Shown here piece by piece: positions 1 to 5,273 of a DNA stretch of 5,400 bases. The stretch comes from Clostridiales bacterium. Its GTDB lineage: Bacteria; Bacillota; Clostridia; Oscillospirales; Oscillospiraceae. The position numbers and the translations under genes are program-made. The notes under the pieces were generated by a model, which was given only the letters and a program-made list of their open reading frames with translations, was not told the origin of the DNA and ran no database searches. Location of the stretch: the NCBI GenBank assembly GCA_017577345.1, contig PITX01000100.1, forward strand, positions 1-5,400. Reading direction: 5' to 3'. The stretch's first letter is position 1; each line of letters opens with the position of its first letter.

Positions 1-54
1 GGCATGTACGGCGCGTACCGACTGCTGATGACAGAAGGGAGCGAGGGCGTGTGA
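1..54 (+). CDS. C-terminal end of an unidentified protein (partial)
   Basis: Frame 1 is open from the first base to a TGA at 52-54 and gives the 17-residue tail GMYGAYRLLMTEGSEGV. The tail overlaps the GTG start of the next gene by the four bases GTGA, the usual arrangement for translationally coupled operon genes, which is the main reason to believe the frame is real. The residues do not identify a family. In other Firmicutes the gene before mrnC is often cysS, but this tail does not look like the usual CysS C terminus, so no function is assigned. Confidence 0.6.
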   Translation, partial: GMYGAYRLLMTEGSEGV

Positions 55-464
55 ACGATCTGCTGCACCCAGCAATGACGGAAAAACAGATCAGCGCCAT
101 GTCCGCACTGGCACTGGCGCATATCGGAGATGCCGTGTTTGAGCTGCTTGTGCGCACGAAGCTCTGCCTTTCCGGCGGTACGACCAACGGACGCCTGCAT
201 CAGAAGACCGTTGCGCAGGTCTGCGCCGGTGCACAGGCGAAGCTTGCCGAACGCCTGCAGCCGCTTCTGACGGAGCAGGAGAACGCATGGTATCACCGCG
301 GACGCAATGCGCATCCGCACGCGATTCCGAAAAGCGCAACGCCTGCGCAGTATGCCAAGGCGACGGGTGTGGAGGCACTGTTCGGCGCGCTGTATCTGCA
401 CGGCGAGCAGGAACGGATCTTGCAGCTTTTTTCAGCTGTGACGGAGGAAAACGATGCCCTTTGA
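51..464 (+). CDS. mrnC: Mini-ribonuclease III (23S rRNA maturation)
   Basis: This is a 137-residue protein of the Mini-III family, RNase III catalytic domains lacking the double-stranded RNA-binding domain. In Bacillus the enzyme trims the double-stranded stem bracketing precursor 23S rRNA, acting as a dimer with metal ions. The signature ALAHIGDAVFELLVR (residues 21-35) carries the expected acidic residues D27 and E31. The family's RGRNA motif is at 83-87, and ATGVEALFGALYLHG (104-118) supplies the C-terminal acidic residue E108. Length is normal. The GTG start is chosen because AAGGGAG lies 9 bases upstream (35-41) and the codon overlaps the previous stop. An in-frame ATG at 75 is possible but has no clear ribosome binding site. 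The 3' end overlaps rqcH by 11 bases. Family assignment is secure; the exact start is less so. Confidence 0.94.
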   Translation: MNDLLHPAMTEKQISAMSALALAHIGDAVFELLVRTKLCLSGGTTNGRLHQKTVAQVCAGAQAKLAERLQPLLTEQENAWYHRGRNAHPHAIPKSATPAQYAKATGVEALFGALYLHGEQERILQLFSAVTEENDAL

Positions 465-2196
465 TGCGATATTTTTAAGCGCGGTGATTGGGGAGCTTCA
501 GCCGATGCTTCTCGGCGCACGAATCGACAAAATTCAGCAGCCTGCGCGCGACACCGTGCTGCTGCACCTGCGCGGCAAGGAAAAGCTGCTGCTGTCTGCC
601 AATGTCAACCGCCCGCGCATTCACCTGACGCAGGCGGCATTTGACAATCCGGCACAGCCGCCGATGTTCTGCATGCTGCTTCGCAAGCACCTTTCCGGCG
701 GCAGGGTAGCAGGGCTGACACAGCCGGTGGCGGAGCGCAGTGTCTGCATCGCCTTTGACTGCACGGACGAGATGGGGATCCCCTGCCGGAAGCATCTGAT
801 TCTGGAGCTGATGGGGCGCAATTCCAACCTGATTTTAACGGGTCCCGACGGCAGGATCATTGACTGTCTGCGGCGCGTGGACTTTGAAATGTCGGAGGCA
901 CGGCAGGTCCTTCCGGGGCTGTTTTACCATGAACCGCCGCGGCAGGACAAGCATATTCCGCAGGAAACAGAGGAAGCGGAGATTCCTGCGCTTTTGCAGG
1001 CGGTAGACTGCCCGAAGCGGCTGGACAAGTGGCTGCTTGACACCTTTGCAGGGCTGTCACCTTTGATTACAAGAGAGATCGCATATCGCTTCTGCGGTGA
1101 GATCGATGCGGATATTCTGTCACTTGACAGAGAAGCACTGGCACGGTTCTTGAAGCAGGAGCTTGCCATGACGGGCGAAAAACAGCCGATCCTGCTGCTG
1201 CGTGAGGGCAGGGGAACGGACTTTTCCTACCGCGAGATCGCCCAGTATGGTGATTTTCTGACGCAGAAACGCTGCGAGAGCTTTTCCGCGCTGCTGGACG
1301 AATACTATACCGAAACGGACCGTGCCGACCGGATGCGGCAAAAATCACAGACGCTGCGCAAAACCGTGACGACCCTCTTTGAACGGACTACGCGAAAGCT
1401 GGAGATTCAGCACAGGGAGCGCGAAAAGACACTGGACAGGGAACAGCTTCGCCGGATGGGCGACATCGTAACGGCGAATCTTCACGCGATCGCACGCGGA
1501 CAGGCAATGCTGCGCGCCGTTGATTTTTATGATCCGGAGATGCGCGAAATTGAGATCCCTCTCAAGCCGAATCTGTCGCCGCAGCAGAATGCGGCGAAGT
1601 TCTATAGGGATTACGCAAAGGCCAAGCACGCAGAAAAGATCCTGACGGAGCAGATCGCCGCAGGTGAAATCGAGGTGCAATACCTCTGCGGCGTGCTGGA
1701 AGAGCTGTCCCGGGCAGAGAGTGAGAGGGATTTGAGCGAGATCCGAGCGGAACTGGAAGACGGCGGCTATGTCCGCGCCGACCGCCGCAAGGGAAAACAG
1801 ATGAAGCAGGCACCGTCAAAGCCGCTTGTGTTCCGTTCTACGGACGGCTGCAAAATTCTGGTTGGAAAGAATAACCGTCAAAACGATCAGCTTTCACTGA
1901 AAAGCGCTCATAAAAACGACATTTGGCTGCATGTGCAGAAATTCCACGGCGCGCATGTGATCATCGAATGTTCCGGTGCACCCGTGCCGGATGATACGAT
2001 CACGGAGGCTGCCATGCTTGCCGCATACTATTCCGAGGTACGCGAAGGACAGAATGTCTCTGTTGATGTGACGCAGGTGCGCTGCCTCAAAAAGCCGAAC
2101 GGCGCAAAGCCGGGCATGGTGGTCTACGACCGCTACCGCACCGTGATCGTCACGCCGGACAGAGCTCTACCCGTGCGTCTGCGGATCAACGAATAA
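454..2196 (+). CDS. rqcH: RqcH / NFACT-family ribosome quality control protein (Rqc2 homolog)
   Basis: This 580-residue protein matches RqcH, also annotated fibronectin-binding protein FbpA/YloA. In Bacillus, RqcH binds 50S subunits blocked by peptidyl-tRNA, recruits tRNA-Ala and adds C-terminal alanine tails that mark the stalled peptide for degradation. The order is NFACT-N (about 1-200, starting MPFDAIFLSAVIGEL, with LELMGRNSNLIL at 117-128), a helix-hairpin-helix segment (LSPLITREIAYR, 201-212), a charged coiled-coil region (about 285-440), and NFACT-R (about 457-568) with HKNDIWLHVQKFHGAHVII at 486-504 and KKPNGAKPGMVVYD at 546-559. The tRNA-contacting Asp-Arg pair known in RqcH appears here as E94-R95 in PVAERSV (my alignment by eye). 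GGAGG at 443-447 lies 6 bases before the ATG, inside mrnC, so the two genes are probably coupled. Length is normal and the frame is intact. Confidence 0.95.
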   Translation: MPFDAIFLSAVIGELQPMLLGARIDKIQQPARDTVLLHLRGKEKLLLSANVNRPRIHLTQAAFDNPAQPPMFCMLLRKHLSGGRVAGLTQPVAERSVCIAFDCTDEMGIPCRKHLILELMGRNSNLILTGPDGRIIDCLRRVDFEMSEARQVLPGLFYHEPPRQDKHIPQETEEAEIPALLQAVDCPKRLDKWLLDTFAGLSPLITREIAYRFCGEIDADILSLDREALARFLKQELAMTGEKQPILLLREGRGTDFSYREIAQYGDFLTQKRCESFSALLDEYYTETDRADRMRQKSQTLRKTVTTLFERTTRKLEIQHREREKTLDREQLRRMGDIVTANLHAIARGQAMLRAVDFYDPEMREIEIPLKPNLSPQQNAAKFYRDYAKAKHAEKILTEQIAAGEIEVQYLCGVLEELSRAESERDLSEIRAELEDGGYVRADRRKGKQMKQAPSKPLVFRSTDGCKILVGKNNRQNDQLSLKSAHKNDIWLHVQKFHGAHVIIECSGAPVPDDTITEAAMLAAYYSEVREGQNVSVDVTQVRCLKKPNGAKPGMVVYDRYRTVIVTPDRALPVRLRINE

Positions 2197-2200
2197 AAAT

Positions 2201-2232
2201 ATCCCTCCGGCGTAAGCTAATGCCGGAGGGAT
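2201..2232. terminator. Bidirectional intrinsic terminator hairpin between rqcH and the minus-strand desulfurase gene
   Basis: The arms 2201-2211 (ATCCCTCCGGC) and 2222-2232 (GCCGGAGGGAT) pair perfectly over 11 bp around a 10-base loop, four bases after the rqcH stop. On the plus strand the stem ends in TTTTC, a short U-tract. On the minus strand it is followed by ATTTTTATT (from 2200 downward), a better U-tract, so it can also end the desulfurase transcript. The 3' arm doubles as the ribosome binding site of the 42-residue gene, so the hairpin may act in translation as well. Confidence 0.8.
2225..2230 (+). promoter_or_regulatory. Shine-Dalgarno sequence of the 42-aa gene, buried in the terminator stem
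   Basis: GGAGGG lies 8 bases before the ATG at 2239, a near-ideal position. All six bases are paired in the 11-bp hairpin with CCCTCC at 2203-2208. In a transcript that reads through from rqcH the site would be hidden unless the stem is opened. A ribosome terminating at the rqcH stop (2194-2196) would reach into the 5' arm, so opening by translation of rqcH is plausible. Sequence and pairing are seen directly; regulation is inferred. Confidence 0.6.
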
Positions 2233-2238
2233 TTTCAT

Positions 2239-2367
2239 ATGAAAAAGCAGAACAAAGTGAAAAACATGTCGCAGATACCGCCGAGCGATACCGATCCGCA
2301 GGGGAGCTATACGGGCAGACCTGCCGATGAGGACGATATTCCCGTGCAGGACGCGGACGATTTGTAG
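2239..2367 (+). CDS. Small acidic conserved clostridial protein, 42 aa, function unknown
   Basis: ATG at 2239 opens a 42-codon frame closed by TAG at 2365. The product has a basic, Asn- and Lys-rich first ten residues (MKKQNKVKNM). The acidic, Pro-rich remainder contains PPSDTDPQGSYTG (14-26) and ends in DDIPVQDADDL (32-42). This DP-x-GSYTG ... PVQDADDL pattern resembles very small hypothetical proteins I recall from clostridial genomes. No membrane segment, cysteine or catalytic motif is present and it looks disordered. Support is the well-placed GGAGGG (2225-2230), the start 42 bases after the rqcH stop, and the fit of the frame into the gap, ending 2 bp before the convergent gene's stop. 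No separate promoter was recognised, so expression probably depends on read-through from rqcH. Function is unknown. Confidence 0.75.
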   Translation: MKKQNKVKNMSQIPPSDTDPQGSYTGRPADEDDIPVQDADDL

Positions 2368-2369
2368 GC

Positions 2370-3503
2370 TTATTGCGCCAAAATGCGGATGGCGCGTAAG
2401 GCTTCGTCGATTTCCGTTTCGGTCGTGCTGATGCCGACCGAAAAACGGACGACGCCCTGCGGGAAGGTGCCGAGTGCCTTATGCGCGGCAGGAGCGCAGT
2501 GCATGCCGCAGCGGGTCAGAACGCCGAATTCCTGTTCCAGACGGTCAGCAGCTTCGGCATTGTCGATATCGGAAAAATCAATGCCGATCACACCGACGCG
2601 GCGGGTAATATCCTGCGTTCCGACGACGCGGATATTTGTAATATCCGCCAGAGCGTTCAGAAAGTGCGCCGTCAATGCCGTCTCATGGCTGCGAAGCTCC
2701 GCAAGACCGGCTTGGTTTACATAATCCATGGAAGCAGACCAACCGTAAATGCCGGGGAGATTGGGCGTACCCGGCTCAAAGCGGTCGGGCATATAGGGAG
2801 GGATTTTCTCTGAGTCGGAGACACTGCCCGTTCCGCCGGCAAGCAGGGGATCGAGCCTTGCGGCAAAGTCGGGCGTGACAAGCAGGGCACCGATACCCTG
2901 CGGTCCTAAGAGACCCTTGTGCGCGGGAATGGTGAGTGCGCTCAGACCGAACGCCTCAAAATCTACCGCAATATGTCCTGCACTCTGTGCGGCATCGAGC
3001 AGGAGCGGAAGCCCGTGAAGTTTACATAATTTTCCGACAGTCTCGGCATTCTGCACCGTTCCGCAGACATTGGAGGCATGATTGAGGATGAACAGCTTCG
3101 TGTTCGGGCGGATGAGCGGCTCGATCAGATCACACCGCAGGAAGCCCTCACTGTCGCAGGGAACACGGTCGAAGGCAACACCGAGCTGAACGAGCGGCCG
3201 CATGACCGCGTTGTGCTCCAGAGAGCTGACGAGCACATGGTCACCCGGCTGCAGCAGCCCCTTGATCGCCAGATTGAGGGCGGCGGTACAGCCGGGGGTC
3301 AGAATGACATGGTTCGGGTCGCGGTGGTGAAAAAATGCGGCAAGCTGCTCGCGCAGTGTCAGCGTTTTCAGCCCGACCTCCTGCGCAGGCGCATACACGC
3401 CCCGATTGATGCTGGCACCTACGCAGTCCAGATAGTATTTCATTTGGTCACTGACGCCCGGCGCCTTCGGCCACGAGGTCGCGGCATTATCCAGATAGAT
3501 CAT
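2370..3503 (-). CDS. Cysteine desulfurase family protein (class V aminotransferase fold, PLP-dependent)
   Basis: This 377-residue protein has the layout of the cysteine desulfurase/selenocysteine lyase family, which removes sulfur or selenium from (seleno)cysteine as an enzyme-bound persulfide or selenide. Visible landmarks are MIYLDNAATSWPK at the start, GCTAALNLAIKGL (71-83) for cofactor phosphate binding, SLEHNAVMRP (94-103) with the ring-stacking His97, LLDAAQSAG (168-176) with Asp170 and Gln173, and AHKGLLGPQG (194-203) with Lys196 as the PLP Schiff-base residue. The RCGMHCAPAAHKALGT segment (331-346) has catalytic Cys336. This short-loop HCAP...HK form resembles the subgroup known as TIGR01977, often found near yedE/yedF-type genes, rather than housekeeping IscS or SufS. 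Cys332, four residues before the catalytic Cys, is an extra thiol. The start has CCTCC (minus-strand GGAGG) at 3509-3513. Substrate preference for sulfur or selenium is not decidable here. Confidence 0.92.
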   Translation of the reverse strand: MIYLDNAATSWPKAPGVSDQMKYYLDCVGASINRGVYAPAQEVGLKTLTLREQLAAFFHHRDPNHVILTPGCTAALNLAIKGLLQPGDHVLVSSLEHNAVMRPLVQLGVAFDRVPCDSEGFLRCDLIEPLIRPNTKLFILNHASNVCGTVQNAETVGKLCKLHGLPLLLDAAQSAGHIAVDFEAFGLSALTIPAHKGLLGPQGIGALLVTPDFAARLDPLLAGGTGSVSDSEKIPPYMPDRFEPGTPNLPGIYGWSASMDYVNQAGLAELRSHETALTAHFLNALADITNIRVVGTQDITRRVGVIGIDFSDIDNAEAADRLEQEFGVLTRCGMHCAPAAHKALGTFPQGVVRFSVGISTTETEIDEALRAIRILAQ

Positions 3504-3529
3504 AGCTGCCTCCGTTTCTTTTTTTCTCT

Positions 3530-3557
3530 ATTATATCACATTCGGGGGAATTCGCAA
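3530..3557 (-). promoter_or_regulatory. Sigma-A-type promoter of the desulfurase gene, extended -10
   Basis: Read on the minus strand, a perfect TATAAT lies at 3535-3530, preceded by TGA giving an extended -10 (TGn). A weaker -35, TTGCGA, lies at 3557-3552 with 16 bases of spacing. Transcription should start near 3523, leaving a leader of about 20 bases with a seven-A run and GGAGG before the ATG. The -35 overlaps the second of the phased ATTCGG-like motifs. Confidence 0.75.
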
Positions 3558-3576
3558 GAAAATCGGCAGAATTCGG
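3540..3576. repeat. Four ATTCGG-like motifs phased at one helical turn; candidate operator
   Basis: ATTCGG (3540), ATTCGC (3550), AATCGG (3561) and ATTCGG (3571) carry their TCG cores at 3542, 3552, 3563 and 3573, steps of 10, 11 and 10 bases. A fifth, weaker TCG is at 3582. Two GAATTC palindromes inside the set start at 3548 and 3569, 21 bases apart. The array lies between the two divergent promoters and overlaps the minus-strand -35, where a cooperative regulator would bind one DNA face. The regulator is unknown. Confidence 0.4.
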
Positions 3577-3601
3577 CATGGTCGAATATTTTGCGTGATA
3601 C

Positions 3602-3630
3602 TTGACAAAAAATAACGGCTGCAATATACT
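3602..3630 (+). promoter_or_regulatory. Strong sigma-A-type promoter of the yedE operon
   Basis: A consensus TTGACA (3602-3607) is followed after exactly 17 bases by TATACT (3625-3630), five of six matches to TATAAT. Transcription should begin near 3637, giving a leader of about 26 bases. AGAGGTG (3651-3657) precedes the yedE ATG by 5 bases. The leader is too short for a riboswitch or attenuator, so control is probably at initiation. Confidence 0.88.
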
Positions 3631-3662
3631 GAAAACACACAAACTTTGAAAGAGGTGTAAAA

Positions 3663-4727
3663 ATGAAAGAGAATTTTTTCAAAAAATACTGGCTGGTTAT
3701 GCTGTGCGGTCTGATCATCGGCGCAGCGGCAGTTACCCTGACAGCATTCGGTAATCCCGCGAACATGGGATTCTGCATCGCCTGCTTCCTGCGTGACATC
3801 GCTGGCTCTCTGAAGCTCCACGGCGCAGGCGTTGTGCAGTACTTCCGTCCGGAAATCGTCGGCATCGTTTTAGGTGCCTGCCTGATGGCACTGATCGGCA
3901 AGGAATTCAAGCCGAAGGGCGGCAGCTCTCCCGTCATCCGCTTCACTCTCGGCGCGGCGGTCATGGTCGGTGCACTGGTATTCCTCGGCTGCCCGCTTCG
4001 TATGGTCATCCGTATCGGCGGCGGCGATCTGAACGCGATCATCGGTCTTGTCGGCTTTGTTCTCGGCATCCTGATCGGTATCTTCTTCCTGAAGCATAAC
4101 TTCTCCCTCGGCAGAGCATATAAGCAGAGCAAGGTCGAAGGTCTTGCTTTCCCGGTCATGCTCACGGTTGGCTTTGTACTTACCCTGATCGGCGTGACTT
4201 TCTTTGCTGTATCCACCGAGGGTCCCGGCTCCAAGCACGCTCCCGTTCTTCTGGCACTGGGTCTCGGTCTGGTCGTCGGCGCACTGGCACAGAAGAGCCG
4301 CCTGTGCATGGTCGGCGGCATCCGTGACGCCGTGATGTTCAAGGAATTCGGTCTTCTGGCGGGCTTCGGCTGCATCCTCGTTGCTGTTCTGGTCGGCAAT
4401 GCCATTCTCGGCAACCTGAACTGGGGCATGGAGGGTCAGCCCATCGCGCATACCGAATGGCTTTGGAATCTGCTCGGCATGACCGTTGTCGGCTGGGGCT
4501 GCACCCTGCTCGGCGGCTGCCCGCTGCGTCAGCTCGTTCTGGCAGGTGAGGGCAATGTAGACAGCGCGATCACCGTGCTTGGCATGATCGCAGGTGCTGC
4601 CGCTGCCCACACTCTCAAGACTGCCTCCTCCGCAGACGGCACGGGTGTCAACGGCCCGATCGCAACGATCGTCTGCCTGGCAGTTATCCTGATCGTTTCC
4701 GTTACCCACCTGAAAAAGGAGCAGTAA
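3663..4727 (+). CDS. yedE: YedE/YeeE-family membrane transporter, putative selenium (or sulfur) importer
   Basis: This 354-residue, highly hydrophobic protein has roughly nine to ten membrane segments and belongs to the YeeE/YedE family. YeeE members import thiosulfate through a cysteine relay; the YedE branch is annotated as a putative selenium transporter. Cysteines sit in conserved-looking motifs: MGFCIACFLRD (35-45, C38 and C41), LGCPLRMVI (108-116, C110), SRLCMVGGIRD (212-222, C215) and WGCTLLGGCPLRQLVLAGEGN (278-298, C280 and C286). The halves repeat the same pattern, as expected for an internally duplicated channel. It is the first gene after a strong promoter. Arginine codons are mainly CGT (six of nine), and the gene appears to use more codons typical of strong expression than rqcH does. 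Its stop is 2 bases before the next ATG. Family assignment is firm; selenium as cargo is inferred from family and neighbours. Confidence 0.9.
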   Translation: MKENFFKKYWLVMLCGLIIGAAAVTLTAFGNPANMGFCIACFLRDIAGSLKLHGAGVVQYFRPEIVGIVLGACLMALIGKEFKPKGGSSPVIRFTLGAAVMVGALVFLGCPLRMVIRIGGGDLNAIIGLVGFVLGILIGIFFLKHNFSLGRAYKQSKVEGLAFPVMLTVGFVLTLIGVTFFAVSTEGPGSKHAPVLLALGLGLVVGALAQKSRLCMVGGIRDAVMFKEFGLLAGFGCILVAVLVGNAILGNLNWGMEGQPIAHTEWLWNLLGMTVVGWGCTLLGGCPLRQLVLAGEGNVDSAITVLGMIAGAAAAHTLKTASSADGTGVNGPIATIVCLAVILIVSVTHLKKEQ

Positions 4728-4729
4728 TC

Positions 4730-4939
4730 ATGATTGATGCAAGAGGTCTTTCCTGCCCGCTTCCGGTCATCCGGACGCAGAGCGAGATCGCCAAAAATCA
4801 TCCCGATACGCTGGAAGTGCTGGTTGACAACAAGCCGGCAGTCGGCAATGTGACGCGCTTTGCCAACAACAGCGGCTACAATGTAACGGTGAAAGAACTG
4901 GAGGATGAGGAATATTCTCTGGTGCTGACAAAGAGATGA
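4730..4939 (+). CDS. TusA/SirA/YedF-like sulfur (selenium) carrier protein, stand-alone domain
   Basis: This 69-residue protein is a single TusA-type domain. It starts MIDARGLSCPLPVI, where Cys9 in the Cys-Pro-x-Pro motif is the residue that carries a persulfide (or selenide) in characterised TusA proteins. The rest (VLVDNKPAVGNVTRFANNSG, 31-50) matches the usual fold. In the selenium-linked YedF family this domain is normally fused to a C-terminal DsrE-like domain. Here that domain is absent and a DUF3343 gene follows. AAAAAGGAG at 4713-4721, inside the end of yedE, lies 8 bases before the ATG. The stop overlaps the next start as ATGA. The likely role is to accept the atom brought in by YedE or released by the neighbouring desulfurase and pass it on. 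Partner and cargo are inferred. Confidence 0.9.
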   Translation: MIDARGLSCPLPVIRTQSEIAKNHPDTLEVLVDNKPAVGNVTRFANNSGYNVTVKELEDEEYSLVLTKR

Positions 4940-5175
4940 AAAAGTATCTTGCGACCTTTCATACCCACCTTGCTTCATTAAAAACGCATCGGGCGATGAC
5001 GACGGCGGGAATTGCGGCGCGTATGGCGCCTGTTCCGCGGAAAATCTCGTCCTCCTGCGGTACCTGCGTGTTTTACAGCGCGGAAACCCCCTGCTATGAC
5101 CGTCTCGACACCGACACCGAGGCAGTTTACCTGCTCGGTGATGAGGATGCGGAATTACTGCGGGAATTTGAATAG
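4936..5175 (+). CDS. DUF3343 protein, putative Se/S carrier-like
   Basis: This 79-residue protein begins MKKYLATFHTHLASLKTHRA and contains MAPVPRKISSSCGTCVFY (30-47). The PVPR-x-ISSSCG core is the hallmark of DUF3343, described as a putative selenium/sulfur carrier-like family found next to yedE, yedF and selD in Clostridia. Cys41 and Cys44 form a CxxC pair and Cys53 is a third thiol. The C terminus is acidic (LLGDEDAELLREFE). The ATG at 4936 overlaps the previous stop as ATGA and has no separate strong Shine-Dalgarno, only AAAGAG directly before it, so translation is probably coupled to the TusA-like gene. It is the last gene of the unit; a hairpin follows 7 bases after the stop. Family is fairly sure; biochemical role is unproven. 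Confidence 0.87.
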   Translation: MKKYLATFHTHLASLKTHRAMTTAGIAARMAPVPRKISSSCGTCVFYSAETPCYDRLDTDTEAVYLLGDEDAELLREFE

Positions 5176-5182
5176 TAAATTG

Positions 5183-5212
5183 GAAATGCCCACCTTGACC
5201 GGTGGGCATTTC
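5183..5212. terminator. Probable intrinsic terminator of the yedE operon
   Basis: Arms GAAATGCCCACC (5183-5194) and GGTGGGCATTTC (5201-5212) pair perfectly over 12 bp around a 6-base loop, 7 bases after the last stop codon. The U-tract is poor: only TTTCT at and after the foot of the stem. Position makes a terminator the best reading, possibly weak. It abuts the next hairpin with no gap. Confidence 0.65.
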
Positions 5213-5246
5213 TCAGCGTGTCGAAAAACCCTTTTCGACACGCTGA
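5213..5246. repeat. Perfect 15-bp inverted repeat hairpin, 4-base loop
   Basis: Bases 5213-5227 and 5232-5246 are exact reverse complements (outer end TCAGCGTGTCG, inner end GAAAA/TTTTC) with loop ACCC. No U-tract follows on the plus strand. It starts on the base after the previous hairpin ends. It could be a second terminator element, a REP-like intergenic repeat or the end of a larger structured element. Confidence 0.7.
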
Positions 5247-5273
5247 CAGGCTGTCAAAAAGTTCGGAAGACAA

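Noticed and set aside
2375..2395. GCGCCA/TGGCGC 6-bp hairpin as a plus-strand terminator for the small gene
   Set aside because: Lies within the desulfurase coding sequence, short stem, no U-tract.
3519..3525. Seven-T run in the desulfurase leader as a phase-variable tract
   Set aside because: It is outside the coding frame and the promoter core and is too short to argue for slippage control from one sequence.
3078..3605. 175-residue plus-strand frame across the desulfurase gene and the intergenic region
   Set aside because: Antisense to a well-supported PLP enzyme and runs through both promoters.
3637..3662. Riboswitch ahead of yedE
   Set aside because: The predicted leader is only about 26 bases, too short for any known riboswitch.
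3536..4429. 297-residue minus-strand open frame antisense to yedE
   Set aside because: Low-complexity Arg/Pro/Thr/Met composition, no ribosome binding site, and it lies opposite a clear membrane transporter gene.
3870..4709. 279-residue minus-strand frame antisense to yedE, rich in Asp, Gln and Ala
   Set aside because: Composition is the expected mirror of a biased membrane-protein gene; no recognisable motif or start signal.
3663..5175. Possible selenocysteine (in-frame TGA) in the selenium-linked genes
   Set aside because: All frames end cleanly with expected lengths, and no TGA sits at a family cysteine position.
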